64,000 bases of DNA, from NCBI RefSeq assembly GCF_030815415.1, contig NZ_JAUSWW010000001.1:310001-374000 (forward strand), written 5' to 3'. Shown one piece after another: positions 17,945 to 26,928 of this stretch. The position numbers and the translations under genes are program-made. A model generated the notes under the pieces. It saw nothing but the letters and a program-made list of their open reading frames with translations. It was not told the DNA's origin and did no database searches. Each line of letters starts with the position of its first letter. Positions within the stretch are counted from its first letter, which is position 1. This stretch comes from Streptomyces canus. GTDB taxonomy: Bacteria > Actinomycetota > Actinomycetes > Streptomycetales > Streptomycetaceae.

Positions 17945-18122
17945 CTCCTGATTCAACAGGCTCGGAAGCGAAAGGATCAAGGTGTCGTCGCGTCCGACGT
18001 TCGCGTGGAGCTGCCATGCTGCGGGGCGCGCCGGTATCCGCGGTAACCTCCGCCGTTCTGGGTAATGGACGTGGTGTGGACCCCCCTGTTGCGGCGGGTG
18101 GTTCGGCTGCTCGTGCCGTTTG

Positions 18123-18383
18123 CTACCGGAGTTCGACGGAGTACGAGGCGCCGGTGAACTGCCGACCATCGGTGCCTTCGCCGATGTCCTCGACGATGAC
18201 GTCGTCGATGAAGTGGTCCTCGAACTCGTCGTCGGTGAGTTCACCGGCGAGCCAGAGTTCCTCGATCGCTTCCCAGGTACCGCGGCTGCCGTCGATACGC
18301 AGGGGCGCGGCGTCTGCGGTGCCGCGTTCGCGTTCGTCGTCGCCGGTCGTGACGACGCCGCTGATCTCGTACTGACCGCTCAA
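18123..18383 (-). CDS. Small acidic hypothetical protein
   Basis: 86 residues from a TTG with no clear ribosome-binding site. The composition is protein-like and strongly acidic (GTWEAIEELWLAGELTDDEF, then EDHFIDDVIVEDIGEGTDG). It faces the HEAT-repeat gene divergently across 54 bases and lies upstream of the unknown gene at 17069-17944 on the same strand. Function unknown; it may also be a chance frame. Confidence 0.4.
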   Translation of the reverse strand: MSGQYEISGVVTTGDDERERGTADAAPLRIDGSRGTWEAIEELWLAGELTDDEFEDHFIDDVIVEDIGEGTDGRQFTGASYSVELR

Positions 18384-18437
18384 GGAGACAACTCGTCTGC
18401 GGGATCGGTGTCAGTGGTCCCTGCGAGCATACGGATC

Positions 18438-19766
18438 ATGAAGCGATCCGACGATCTCTTGGCAGGGCTGGACGACATCGACTGGGCAGCCCTGGGGCAC
18501 GCCTATGGCAGCGCCGAGGACCTGCCCGGCCAGCTCCGGGCGGTGTGCGGGCCGGACCAGGAGGCCCGGGAGAAAGCCTTCCGTAGCCTGTTCAGCAATA
18601 TCTTCCACCAGGGCACCCGGTACTCGGCCTCTCCATACGCCGTGCCGTTCCTCGCCCGAATCGCTGTCGCATGCCCGGCCGCCGCTCGGGCTAACGCGCT
18701 TATGCTGCTGACCCGTCTGGCCGTTGATTGGCACGATGAGTACAGCCTCCCGCTCGGCATCAACACCGCCGCGTGGCGCGCCGCGGCCATCAGCCCAGAA
18801 GAATATCTGCGCTGGTACGACGAGCAGATCGCCGCCGAGACCGACGAGGAGCAGCTGAAGAGCTTGCGCGAGGGACGGGCGTACTGTGCGGCCGGGCACC
18901 CCGTCGACTCCCGCGAGGGCGCACTGCGTTCCTACGACGCGGTCCGCGCTCAGCTTCCTGTCCTGCTCGAACTGCTCGGCGACCGGGACTCGGAGATACG
19001 CACAAAGACCGCGTACCTCCTCGGCTGGTTCCCCGAGGAGGCCGACGCCACCCTGCCCCCGTTGCTGGCCTGTCTCGACGGCGAGCGGGACCCCTTCTGC
19101 TTCGCCACGGTCCTCATCGCGGTCGGGCTGCTCGCCGACCACGACCCGGACGGCCGACTCCGGCACCATCTCAACCACGAGCACCCCTTGCCGCGCTGGG
19201 CCGCCGCCACCGCCCTGACCCGCTTGCTGGTCGCGCTCCCGGCCGCCGCGACTGGCCTGCCGTCGGCGGAGCGCATCGCCGCTGAGCTGGCGGCCTTCGG
19301 CGCCGGGCCGGCCCCCGAGTCCGCTACCGCCCACCACGGTGGCGACCTGCACAGCTACACCGTCCGCAGCCTGCTGCACCTGATGGGCGCCGCCGAGGAC
19401 CCGGACGGAGTCCTTCTGGACATCGTCCGCGCCCTGCCTCGTATCGAGAAGACCGGCGTCGTGCCCCACCCGCTGGCAGACCGCGCCGAGAACCTGCTGG
19501 ACGCCCTGTTCGAACCCACGGATGCCGTACCGGTGTTCACCGAGCTCTCCCCAGGACGCCAGAAGCTGCTGAAGGTCCTGGCCGAGCTGCTGACCGCCGC
19601 GGACTTCCAACCTGTGCCGTTCGGCTCAGACCTCCACAAGCAGTTCACCCAGTACGGCCTCCCCGGCACCCGCCCCGCCCTACGCGCCTACGTCGGCCTG
19701 TCCACCGAAGGCGAGGACCCCACCGCCCCCCTCCCCGACCCCTGGGAACCATTCCGCAATCACTGA
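18438..19766 (+). CDS. HEAT-repeat protein
   Basis: 442 residues beginning MKRSDDLLAGLDDIDWAALG. Helical-repeat character runs throughout. Clear HEAT-like units include QLPVLLELLGDRDSEIRTKT then AYLLGWFPEEADATLPPLLA; CFATVLIAVGLLADHDPDGR; and PRWAAATALTRLLVALPAAA. An N-terminal segment (SNIFHQGTRYSASPYAVPFL) is typical of a Streptomyces family of stand-alone HEAT proteins of unknown role. No membrane segment or signal is present, so it is cytoplasmic and probably a protein-binding scaffold. The start is chosen at the ATG because upstream codons in the frame overlap the divergent gene and are not protein-like. Confidence 0.8.
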   Translation: MKRSDDLLAGLDDIDWAALGHAYGSAEDLPGQLRAVCGPDQEAREKAFRSLFSNIFHQGTRYSASPYAVPFLARIAVACPAAARANALMLLTRLAVDWHDEYSLPLGINTAAWRAAAISPEEYLRWYDEQIAAETDEEQLKSLREGRAYCAAGHPVDSREGALRSYDAVRAQLPVLLELLGDRDSEIRTKTAYLLGWFPEEADATLPPLLACLDGERDPFCFATVLIAVGLLADHDPDGRLRHHLNHEHPLPRWAAATALTRLLVALPAAATGLPSAERIAAELAAFGAGPAPESATAHHGGDLHSYTVRSLLHLMGAAEDPDGVLLDIVRALPRIEKTGVVPHPLADRAENLLDALFEPTDAVPVFTELSPGRQKLLKVLAELLTAADFQPVPFGSDLHKQFTQYGLPGTRPALRAYVGLSTEGEDPTAPLPDPWEPFRNH

Positions 19767-19814
19767 GCTTGCCTGCCATCATGGTCAGCTCGCCAGCTCG
19801 GTGATGACGAGCGG

Positions 19815-19934
19815 ACCATCGTGCACGAGAACGTCGCCCGTGTGCGGGCGACGCTGGACTGGATCGAGACGGCCGTCGACACCGGCAGGGTCGACATCGA
19901 CGGCGAGCTGGCCCGGCTCTTGCAGGGTGAATAG
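19815..19934 (+). pseudogene. C-terminal fragment of an unknown gene
   Basis: The frame ending at 19934 reads DERTIVHENVARVRATLDWI then ETAVDTGRVDIDGELARLLQGE. It is clearly protein-like and helical but lacks a start. It ends 4 bases before the next gene's ATG, which suggests an old operon. The family is not recognised. Confidence 0.4.
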
Positions 19935-19937
19935 CCG

Positions 19938-20367
19938 ATGCCCTGTGCCTCCGAGCGCAGATCGCCGACGGCCCAGCGGCACGCCGACACCGTTTCGGTT
20001 CGTGCTCTTCGAAGCCCGGCCGGCCGGGCTGACCTTCCCTCAGCTGGTCAGATCCAGCGAACTGTCGCCCCACCAGACCCGCTCGGGCCTGGCCTGTCTG
20101 CGGGACACCATCACCGAACGCGGCTGGCCGCCGCTGATCTGGACCAGGCCGGACGGCTACAAGTTCTGCGCCGACCCCACCGAGCTCCAGGCATACGAGG
20201 TCGCGATCATCCGCGGCAAGCTCACCGAGATTCGCCGCTTCATCACCGGGACCGTCGCACCGCACGCCGCTCTCCAGCCGAAGGGACGGTGGATCAAACA
20301 CCTCAACACCCAGCTCAACTCGGTCGAGTCCACGCTCGACGTCATCGCCGAGTACACCGGCGCCTGA
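19938..20367 (+). pseudogene. Winged-helix-like mobile-element protein (RacP-like), frameshifted
   Basis: The N-terminus from ATG 19938 (MPCASERRSPTAQRHADTV) is in one frame. The rest is in another: FRFVLFEARPAGLTFPQLVR, SSELSPHQTRSGLACLRDTI, RPDGYKFCADPTELQAYEVA, then a helical tail to 20367. An indel near 19998 breaks the gene. The central part looks like a winged helix (recognition helix SPHQTRSGLACLRDT). From memory it resembles Streptomyces proteins annotated RacP that occur in integrative elements; I could not check this. Confidence 0.45.
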
Positions 20368-20844
20368 CTGGTGGGACCAACCCCTTCGCGGCCGGTCCCA
20401 CCCCGTCCTGAGGGAGGAGAGACCGTTGCCGCGGCGACGCTGCTACCCCTCGGACACCTGAGACGACGAGTGGGCGCTGATCGAACCCCTGCTGCCGACG
20501 CCGGCCTGCGAGAACCGCACCGGCGGCCGCCCGGAGAAGCACCCGCGCCGGGAGATCGTGGACGCCATCCGCTATGTCGTCGACACCGGCTGCAAGTGGC
20601 GGGCCTTGCCCAGGGACTTTCCGCCCTGGCGGACCTGTTACGGGTTCATGGCCGCTGGGCCGCCGCTGGCATCGTCGGACAGATGCGCGACCAGCTCCGT
20701 AAGCGCATCCGCCGAGAGATGGGCCCGGCGCGCGGGGCAGTGGCCACCGTCATCGACTCCCAGTCGGTGAAGGCCGCCGACACTGTCGGGAAGGACTCCC
20801 GCGGCTACGATGCCGGCAAGAAGACATCCGATGCGAAGAACATG

Positions 20845-22095
20845 TCAAGCTGTGAGGGCAAGTCGAGGTTCTCGCGGGGTCGGAAAGGCTACGGCCTCGT
20901 TGAACGGGACGCGGTGAGTCAGGCAGTGGTGGAGGCAGCCGATCATTCGGTTGAAGAGGTTCCTCTGGGCGGCCGTGTGCCGGTCTCCGGCCTCACGTCG
21001 GCGGTCGTAGTGAGCCCGCGCTCCGTCTGAATGGGCCATCGCGGAGAAGGCCCACATGTAGCCGACTCCGGCCAGGCGCTGGTTCTTCACTCTGCGGGCC
21101 GCGACGGACACGCTTTTGCCGGAGGCCCGGGTCACCGGGGCGGAACCTGCGTACGCCTTCAGCCCTCTGGCGTCGGCGAACCGATTCCTGTCGTCGCCGA
21201 TCTCGGCCAGAACCCGAGCCCCGCTGAGCGGGCCCAGCCCTGGGAAGCTGGTGATGATCTCGGCGTCAGCATGTGCCTCGAACGCCTGCACCGCGGCTTC
21301 GGCAAGATCATCGGCGCTCGTGCAGGCGGCCTCCAACTGCCGGAGCAGCGCGAGGGCCTGGCGTCCCATGGCCTCCTCGACCAGGGGAAGGTGGCGCATC
21401 TGCGGTGCGCGAAGTGCGCTGTGCAGACGCTCGACCTCTCTGTCGATGGTGTTCTTGCGGCCGGCCTTCTTCAGCACGGCTCGCAGCTGCGTCCTGGTCA
21501 GTTTGGCCGCTTGGCACGGAGTCGGCGCCGCAGCCAGGAGAGCCCGGGCTATGGGGTGATAGATGCCCTCGCGGCGGTTCCCGACGGCGGCCAGGTAGCT
21601 GGGGAAGTACTCGCGCAGGTGGGAGGTCAGCTTGTTGCCGGCCTGGGTTCGGTCCCAGACGGCGTCCTGCTGTGCGCGGGCAAGGACCGCGACGGCCTGG
21701 GCCACCTCCGAGTCGGCGGGAAGCATGCGGTGAGCGGCGGCGTCGGTGCGGAGAATGTTCGCCAGGACCATGGCGTCCAGGTGGTCGGACTTCTTCCGGG
21801 AGACCGTGTGACGGTCCCGGTACCGTGCGGCGGCCATCGGGTTGATGGCGTAGACGGGGCGGCCGGTTGCCCGAAGGCAAGCAACCAGAAGACCGCGGGA
21901 GGTCTCAATGGCCACCGGAATGGGGTCCTTCAGACTGTCGCCGTGCTCGGCGAGCATCTGAAGCAACTGGTCGAGCCCCTCCGCGGAGTCATCGATGCGA
22001 GCCCGGGCCAGCAGTGAACCCGTTTCGTCGACGATGGCTATGTCGTGGTGGTCGCTGGCCCAGTCGATGCCGCAGAACGCTCTCACTCGTCTCAC
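20845..22095 (-). CDS. IS110-family transposase
   Basis: 416 residues, full length. The DEDD domain reads FCGIDWASDHHDIAIVDETG, PVAIETSRGLLVACLRATGR and KKSDHLDAMVLANILRTDAA. The C-terminal Tnp_20 domain has TSFPGLGPLSGARVLAEIGD, LKAYAGSAPVTRASGKSVSV and a final basic region. It differs clearly from the IS110 protein at 8122-9312, so two IS110 types are present. There is no internal stop or frame break, so it could be active. Confidence 0.9.
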   Translation of the reverse strand: MRRVRAFCGIDWASDHHDIAIVDETGSLLARARIDDSAEGLDQLLQMLAEHGDSLKDPIPVAIETSRGLLVACLRATGRPVYAINPMAAARYRDRHTVSRKKSDHLDAMVLANILRTDAAAHRMLPADSEVAQAVAVLARAQQDAVWDRTQAGNKLTSHLREYFPSYLAAVGNRREGIYHPIARALLAAAPTPCQAAKLTRTQLRAVLKKAGRKNTIDREVERLHSALRAPQMRHLPLVEEAMGRQALALLRQLEAACTSADDLAEAAVQAFEAHADAEIITSFPGLGPLSGARVLAEIGDDRNRFADARGLKAYAGSAPVTRASGKSVSVAARRVKNQRLAGVGYMWAFSAMAHSDGARAHYDRRREAGDRHTAAQRNLFNRMIGCLHHCLTHRVPFNEAVAFPTPREPRLALTA

Positions 22096-22452
22096 GCTTT
22101 CTCATCGAACCTGTGTTGTGGCTGGTCACAGCCGTGCAGGGCATGCGTCTCTCTAATGGAAGGGCTCGATGGCCCGACATCCGATTAGCCGTTCATGACC
22201 CCAGCGACCTGCGGGGCCCTCGGTCTTGATCGGAGCTGGTGGCTCCCGAGCACGTAAGAGTTAGTCCCCGCAGGGGGCTTGGACCACGATCATCATCGGT
22301 GATCAAGTGTTTGCTCTCGATGCCGACGGCGAGCGTCAGCACACGTCAGTCTTCTTTGAGGGCTCATGGCCCCGATCGTCGGTGGACGTTGTGCTGACGC
22401 CGGCGGTCAGCATCGAGAAGGTGCTTCACCGGGCTCAGCTACCGCCCATTAG
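22096..22452 (-). ncRNA. Noncoding 5' end of the nested IS110; candidate bridge-RNA region
   Basis: 357 bases lie between the transposase start and the element's end as defined by the interrupted IS5 gene. They contain several short inverted repeats (for example GGCTGGTCACAGCC near 22118 and GTCCCCGCAGGGGGC near 22266) and no coding frame. In IS110-group elements this region is transcribed as the bridge RNA that pairs with donor and target DNA. The known target here (around GGCAAGAAG/ATCAACGGC) offers a direct test of its target-binding loop. Confidence 0.4.
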
Positions 22453-23066
22453 ATCAACGGCCGCAAACGGCACCTGGTCGTGGACACCAAGGGCCTGCCC
22501 TTATTCGTCATGGTCACCCCGGCCGACATGACCGACCGCAACGCGGCGAAGGAAGTGCTCTTCCGGCTGCGGCTGATGCACCCCGAGATCACCATCGTCT
22601 GGGCCGACTCCGCCTATGCCGGACAGCTCGTGAGCTGGGCGAAGACATATCTGAGCCTGACGATCAAGACCGTCAGCCGCCCGAAGAACACTCCCGGGTT
22701 CGTCGTCCTGCCCCGGCGCTGGGTCGTCAAACGCTCCCACGCCTGGGGTATGCACGCCCGCCGACACGCCCGCGACTACGAACGGCTCATCCAGCACGGA
22801 GTCGTTGATCACCTGGGCCGCGATCATGCTCGTTACCAGGCGAATCACCCGCCGAGCGTCTCGCAGGAGCGGGCAGTCGGCCTCCCGCGAAGCGCAACGG
22901 GACTGATCAATCGGTGTCGGCCCTCACCACCGTCCGGACGGTGTGACCGTGCTGACGAGGTGGGCCGCCGGTCTTGTCCGCGTACGGCCTCCTCTCCAGG
23001 AGACGTAGCGCCCACATCCAGAGAACCTTGCGCGTCGCGGAGATGCCCGAGTCGAGCCAGCGGTCA

Positions 23067-23106
23067 CCCTTCGGTTCGTCAGCGGTCACGCGGACGAACC
23101 GAAGGG
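23067..23106 (-). terminator. Strong hairpin downstream of the collagen/glycosyltransferase operon
   Basis: A perfect 14-bp inverted repeat (CCCTTCGGTTCGTC and GACGAACCGAAGGG) with a 12-nt loop begins 38 bases beyond the stop codon of the leftward glycosyltransferase-methyltransferase gene. There is no U-tract, which is common for Streptomyces terminators. A small open frame across it (22907-23128) is judged accidental. Confidence 0.65.
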
Positions 23107-23144
23107 CGACTGCGTTCCCTGCACGCACCTCGTCGCCCCAGGCG

Positions 23145-24419
23145 TCACACCAGCAAGGGACCGCCGCAGCGTTCGGCGCCGTCCTTCACCGCGATCAGAT
23201 TGGCCTGCACATAGGAGATCTGGTTCCTGGAGTGCCAGTCGGTCGGGAAGTAGGTGACCAGCCGTGAGTTCTGGAATCGGGCCTGGATCTCCGGTACGAA
23301 GGCGCGGTACTGGTTGTCGGTGTAGTACCAGAACGAGTTCTCGTTGTAGTAGGCGACATGTGTCGGGTCCTGGTAGGCGCCCCGGCCGTCGGAGCTGGGC
23401 GTCTGGGTGAGGAGCATGCCGCCCGGTGCCAGCAGGCGGTACAGCTCATTGATCAGTGGAATCTTCGCGGGCACGTGTTCCAGGAAGTCCACCGCCCTGA
23501 GCAGACCGACCGAGTCGTCAGGGAGGTCCAGGGGCGCTGGCAGCGTCGCAACGATGTCGACGCCGTCCCTTGCGTACTGGTCCACTCCCAGGTAGCCGGG
23601 CGGCTTGCGGTGCGCGGCGCCGAGGTCCAGCGCGAGCAGCCCACGCCGCTTGGTCCAGGCGAGCGCGTTGCTCTCGATGTATTTGTCGTACAGGGCGACG
23701 GTCTCGCGCTGGATGTGCGAGTTGATCTCGGTGTCGCGCTGGGTGTTGTCGGGGTGCATTCGTTGCATGTACAGGCATCGGGGGATGCGGTGGAAGTCAC
23801 CGGCCTGGAAGAGACGGCACATCAAGTCCTGGTCGTCCAGCACCGTGCGCGTGGCGTCATACCCGCCGACCTGCTCGTACGTGTCCCTGCGGAACGCCCG
23901 CACATGGTTGGGGGCGTACCAGATGTACGAGACGTTGTGCGGTGTCGGTGCCATGGAGATGGCTTGCAGGAGGCGGCGGCCGTCGACGTCCGCCTCCTCG
24001 TACTGCCAGCCGTGCGCCTCGTTGAACCGTGTGGCGTCCCGGCTTCCGTCCTCGGTGATCTGAGCGGTGTGGCTGTAGACGAAGACGACGTCGGGATGCT
24101 CGTCGAAGGCCTTCGCCAGTTCCGCCAGGCAGTCCTTCGCCAGCAGGTCGTCGTGGTCGAGCTCGACGAGGATCTCGCCGCGTGCCACTTCGCAGGCACG
24201 GCGTTTGGCGGCTCCAACCCCCCTGATATCGTCCGCGACCTCTACCCGGACACGGTCGTCAGGGCGTTCCGGCCGCCATCGCGCGCCGTTGTTGAGGAGG
24301 ACGATCCACTCCCAATCGGAGCAGGTCTGCGCTTGCAGGGTCGCGAGGCATTCGTCCAGGAAACGCGGTCGGTGGCTGGGGGTGAAGACGGAGAACCGCG
24401 GGGTCGGGGAAGAAGTCAT
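23145..24419 (-). CDS. Family 2 glycosyltransferase fused to a methyltransferase-like domain
   Basis: 424 residues. The N-terminal about 230 residues are a GT-A family 2 glycosyltransferase: FSVFTPSHRPRFLDECLATL, CSDWEWIVLLNNG, and the metal/nucleotide-sugar motif in VELDHDDLLAKDCLAEL. The C-terminal about 170 residues resemble a class I SAM methyltransferase: LLALDLGAAHRKPPGYLGVD (motif I region, degenerate), VGLLRAVDFLEHVPAKIPLI, and NELYRLLAPGGMLLTQTPSS. It has no membrane segments, so it is cytoplasmic. It overlaps the upstream TPR gene by 4 bases (ATGA), so the two are co-translated. The context suggests transfer of a sugar, perhaps then methylated, to a surface product; the collagen-like protein upstream is the obvious candidate. 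Confidence 0.85.
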   Translation of the reverse strand: MTSSPTPRFSVFTPSHRPRFLDECLATLQAQTCSDWEWIVLLNNGARWRPERPDDRVRVEVADDIRGVGAAKRRACEVARGEILVELDHDDLLAKDCLAELAKAFDEHPDVVFVYSHTAQITEDGSRDATRFNEAHGWQYEEADVDGRRLLQAISMAPTPHNVSYIWYAPNHVRAFRRDTYEQVGGYDATRTVLDDQDLMCRLFQAGDFHRIPRCLYMQRMHPDNTQRDTEINSHIQRETVALYDKYIESNALAWTKRRGLLALDLGAAHRKPPGYLGVDQYARDGVDIVATLPAPLDLPDDSVGLLRAVDFLEHVPAKIPLINELYRLLAPGGMLLTQTPSSDGRGAYQDPTHVAYYNENSFWYYTDNQYRAFVPEIQARFQNSRLVTYFPTDWHSRNQISYVQANLIAVKDGAERCGGPLLV

Positions 24420-25060
24420 TCCGTGGTACCTACCTGAGTGGCTGTCAGTGCTGCGATCGCGGAATCCCGGAACTCCTCCGGGACGTGCTGTAGAAGCGAT
24501 GGGTCGGCGCGGACGGCGAGGCCGAAGGCGTCCTCGGCCTCTTCGTCCCGGCCCTTCTTCGCCAGGGCCTGTCCAAGGTGCAGCTGGGCCGTGGCGGCTT
24601 TCGGATCGGCGCCCACGATGTGCCGCAGGATCGCGATCGCCTGATCGGTGTGGCTCGACTCGATCAGGAGCGCCTTGTTGTAGAGGGCCGATTCGAAATT
24701 CGGGTCGATCTTGAGGGCGTGGTCGTAAGCCGCGCGTGCGTCGGCTGCCTTGTTGTCGTGCTGGGCGATGACGCCGAGGTTGTACCAGGCGAGTTTGTTG
24801 GCGGGGTTCACGTTCAGGTCCAGGACCTGTCGGAAGCTATGCGTCGCCCCGGGGAAATCCTTGTTTTCGCCCTGCCTGATGCCCGCTTGGAGCAGTGCCT
24901 CCGCCCGCGCGGCACGCTTGGCCACAGGTGATTCGGGCCCGGAAGCAGTCGAAGGCGTGGTCTTGGGGTCCCCTGTGAGCAGTTGGACCCAACCGGTGGC
25001 CACATTGGCGACCACGACTGCTGCGGTGAGTCCGGTCCACAGTGCGATCCGCTTTTTCAC
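24416..25060 (-). CDS. Membrane-anchored TPR protein
   Basis: 214 residues. The N-terminus is a signal anchor (MKKRIALWTGLTAAVVVANV), followed by a short Thr/Ser/Pro linker. Then come about four TPR units: RQGENKDFPGATHSFRQVLD; KLAWYNLGVIAQHDNKAADA (RAAYDHALKIDP); FESALYNKALLIESSHTDQA; and TAQLHLGQALAKKGRDEEAE (DAFGLAVRADP). The TPR surface should face outside or be membrane-associated and bind a partner protein. It lies 149 bases downstream of the collagen-like gene and overlaps the glycosyltransferase gene, so a scaffold linking the two products is plausible. Confidence 0.85.
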   Translation of the reverse strand: MKKRIALWTGLTAAVVVANVATGWVQLLTGDPKTTPSTASGPESPVAKRAARAEALLQAGIRQGENKDFPGATHSFRQVLDLNVNPANKLAWYNLGVIAQHDNKAADARAAYDHALKIDPNFESALYNKALLIESSHTDQAIAILRHIVGADPKAATAQLHLGQALAKKGRDEEAEDAFGLAVRADPSLLQHVPEEFRDSAIAALTATQVGTTE

Positions 25061-25699
25061 GGGGGTCTACCTCGCCGATCCGGTGACGCGACTGAGCCGG
25101 GCGACAGGGGCAAGCGCGGTTGGCTGTGCGGACGATGCTCCCGGGGGCCGTCGCCCGGTGCGGCCGTGAGCGGCAGCCGGCCGAGCCTGGGGTGTCACGG
25201 TGCGGGGGTTCACGGCGCGCATACCGCGTAGACAGTGACTGTGCCCACACCGTTGGAGGTGGCCTGCCAGCCAGTAGCCGGGGAACCCCCGACAGGACGG
25301 CTGCTGAGCATCTGGAGGCCGAGGACCGACGTGGTCTGGTAGCCGCCGCCGAGGGCGAATGTACCAGCGGGGCAAAGGACAGTGGCTTGGCCTGTGCCGC
25401 TGTTGGAGACGACCGTGCTCTGCGCCCCTGGGCTCGCGCCCTGGTTGCCCTGGAAGCCCTGGTTGCCTTGGAATCCCTGAGTGCCCTGCGCACCGGGGCC
25501 GCCCTGGCTTCCCTGGGCACCGGCACCGCCCTGGAACCCCTGATTGCCTTGCGCGCCGACGTTGCCTTGGCTACCTTGCGCGCCGGCACTGCCCTGGACG
25601 CCCTGCGCGCCCGTAGCTCCTTGGCCGCCCTGCGCTCCGGTGCCGCCCTGGAATCCCTGCTGTCCCTGGAAGCCCTGGGTGCCCTGGGCTCCGGTGCCG

Positions 25700-26440
25700 C
25701 CCTGGAAGCCCTGATTGCCCTGCGTGCCCTGCGCGCCGACGTTGCCTTGGCTGCCTTGCGTGCCGGCACTGCCCTGGGTGCCCTGGGCTCCGGTGCCGCC
25801 CTGGGCGCCCTGTGCGCCGGTGCCGCCCTGGAAGCCCTGGCTGCCCTGGAACCCCTGGGTGCCCTGCGCGCCTTCGTCGCCCTGGAAGCCCTGATTGCCC
25901 TGCGCGCCCTGCGCGCCGACGTTGCCTTGGCTGCCTTGCGTGCCGGCACTGCCCTGGGTGCCCTGGGCTCCGGTGCCGCCCTGGGCGCCCTGTGCGCCGG
26001 TGCCGCCCTGGAAGCCCTGGCTGCCCTGGAACCCCTGGGTGCCCTGCGCGCCTTCGTCGCCCTGGAAGCCCTGATTGCCCTGCGCGCCCTGCGCGCCGAC
26101 GTTGCCTTGGCTGCCTTGCGTGCCGGCACTGCCCTGGGTGCCCTGGGCTCCGGTGCCGCCCTGGGCGCCCTGTGCGCCGGTGCCGCCCTGGAAGCCCTGG
26201 CTGCCCTGGAACCCCTGGGTGCCCTGCGCGCCTTCGTCGCCCTGGAAGCCCTGATTGCCCTGCGCGCCCTGCGCGCCGACGTTGCCTTGGCTGCCTTGCG
26301 TGCCGGCACTGCCCTGGGTGCCCTGGGCTCCGGTGCCGCCCTGGGCGCCCTGTGCGCCGGTGCCGCCCTGGAAGCCCTGGCTGCCCTGGAACCCCTGGCT
26401 GCCCTGCGCGCCTTCGTCGCCCTGGAAGCCCTGACTGCCC
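25700..26440 (-). repeat. Tandem 180-bp repeats in the collagen region (about four copies)
   Basis: Identical 60-base rows recur every 180 bases at 25741, 25921, 26101 and 26281. The unit encodes 60 residues, or 20 Gly-X-Y triplets. The near identity implies recent expansion or gene conversion. Confidence 0.9.
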
Positions 26441-26587
26441 TGGCTGCCCTGCGCACCGGTGCCGCCCTGGAACCCCTGACTGCCCTGGGCACCGGTGCCG
26501 CCCTGGAACCCCTGCGTGCCCTGCGGGCCGACGTTGCCTTGGCTGCCCTGGCTGCCGGCGTCACCCTGGCTGCCCTGGACTCCGGTG

Positions 26588-26885
26588 CCGCCCTGGAAGC
26601 CCTGGCTGCCCTGGAAGCCCTGACTGCCCTGGTTCCCCTGCACACCGGTTTCGCCCTGACTGCCCTGACTGCCCTGGAACCCCTGGGTGCCGGGGCTGCC
26701 CTGGCTGCCCTGCGGCCCAGCTCCCGAACCACCCGGGCTGCCCTGCGCACCCTGGGAACCCTGCGGACCGATACCACCCTGGGCACCCTGGACTCCCGCG
26801 CCGCCCTGAACACCGGGACCACCCTGGAAACCCTGGCTGCCCGCAGTCCCCGGCACACCCATGCCGCCCTGCGTCCCCTGACTTC
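26588..26885 (-). repeat. 298-bp direct repeat, copy 1 (copy 2 at 28965-29262)
   Basis: The two copies are identical as far as I can read and are offset by 2377 bases. Both encode the same collagen block, including the atypical GSGAGPQ interruption. Copy 1 ends at the IS3 insertion point, but similarity resumes on the other side of the IS. Confidence 0.85.
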
Positions 26886-26928
26886 TGAGCGGCCTCGCGT
26901 TTTCCGGACAGGCGTCTGACTGTCTATG

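Larger units (their letters stand above)
20824..22452 (-). mobile_element. IS110-family element nested in the IS5 transposase
   Basis: Removing these bases rejoins the IS5 transposase as GGC AAG AAG ATC AAC GGC, in frame. The dinucleotide AG occurs at both junctions (20822-20823 and 22451-22452), as expected for the shared core of an IS110 insertion with no terminal inverted repeats. The transposase gene occupies 20845-22095. About 21 bases of noncoding DNA lie on its 3' side and about 357 on its 5' side, an asymmetry typical of IS110-group elements with the bridge RNA on the 5' side. Confidence 0.78.
20405..22906 (+). mobile_element. IS5-family element, inactive, split by an IS110 insertion
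   Basis: The transposase starts at a TTG (20426) after GGAGGAGAG and has a TGA at 20459-20461 within its first 15 codons. It then reads DEWALIEPLLPTPACENRTG and DTGCKWRALPRDFPPW, changes frame near 20640, and continues VATVIDSQSVKAADTVGKDS and YDAGKK up to 20823. The coding resumes at 22453 as INGRKRHLVVDTKGLPLFVM, VWADSAYAGQLVSW and VLPRRWVVKRSHAW, with one more frame change near 22795 before ESLITWAAIMLVTRRITR. The 1629 bases between are a complete IS110 element. Confidence 0.8.
25210..26885 (-). pseudogene. Collagen-like secreted protein, C-terminal part (separated by IS3)
   Basis: The frame continues the Gly-X-Y repeat of the upstream piece (GSQGFQGGTGAQGSQ style, very rich in Gln at Y). 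It ends in a non-collagen domain of about 75 residues: TVVSNSGTGQATVLCPAGTF, ALGGGYQTTSVLGLQ, then GTVTVYAVCAP. This two-cysteine C-terminal domain looks like a folding/trimerisation head. Four near-perfect copies of a 180-bp unit occupy about 25700-26440. Taking out the IS3 (26886-28175) and one CTTC duplication joins this part in frame to 28176-31252. On its own it lacks a start and signal peptide. Confidence 0.85.

Noticed and set aside
22907..23128. A 73-codon minus-strand frame downstream of the glycosyltransferase gene
   Set aside because: It lies across the 14-bp perfect hairpin that best fits a terminator, has no ribosome-binding site, and resembles nothing I know.
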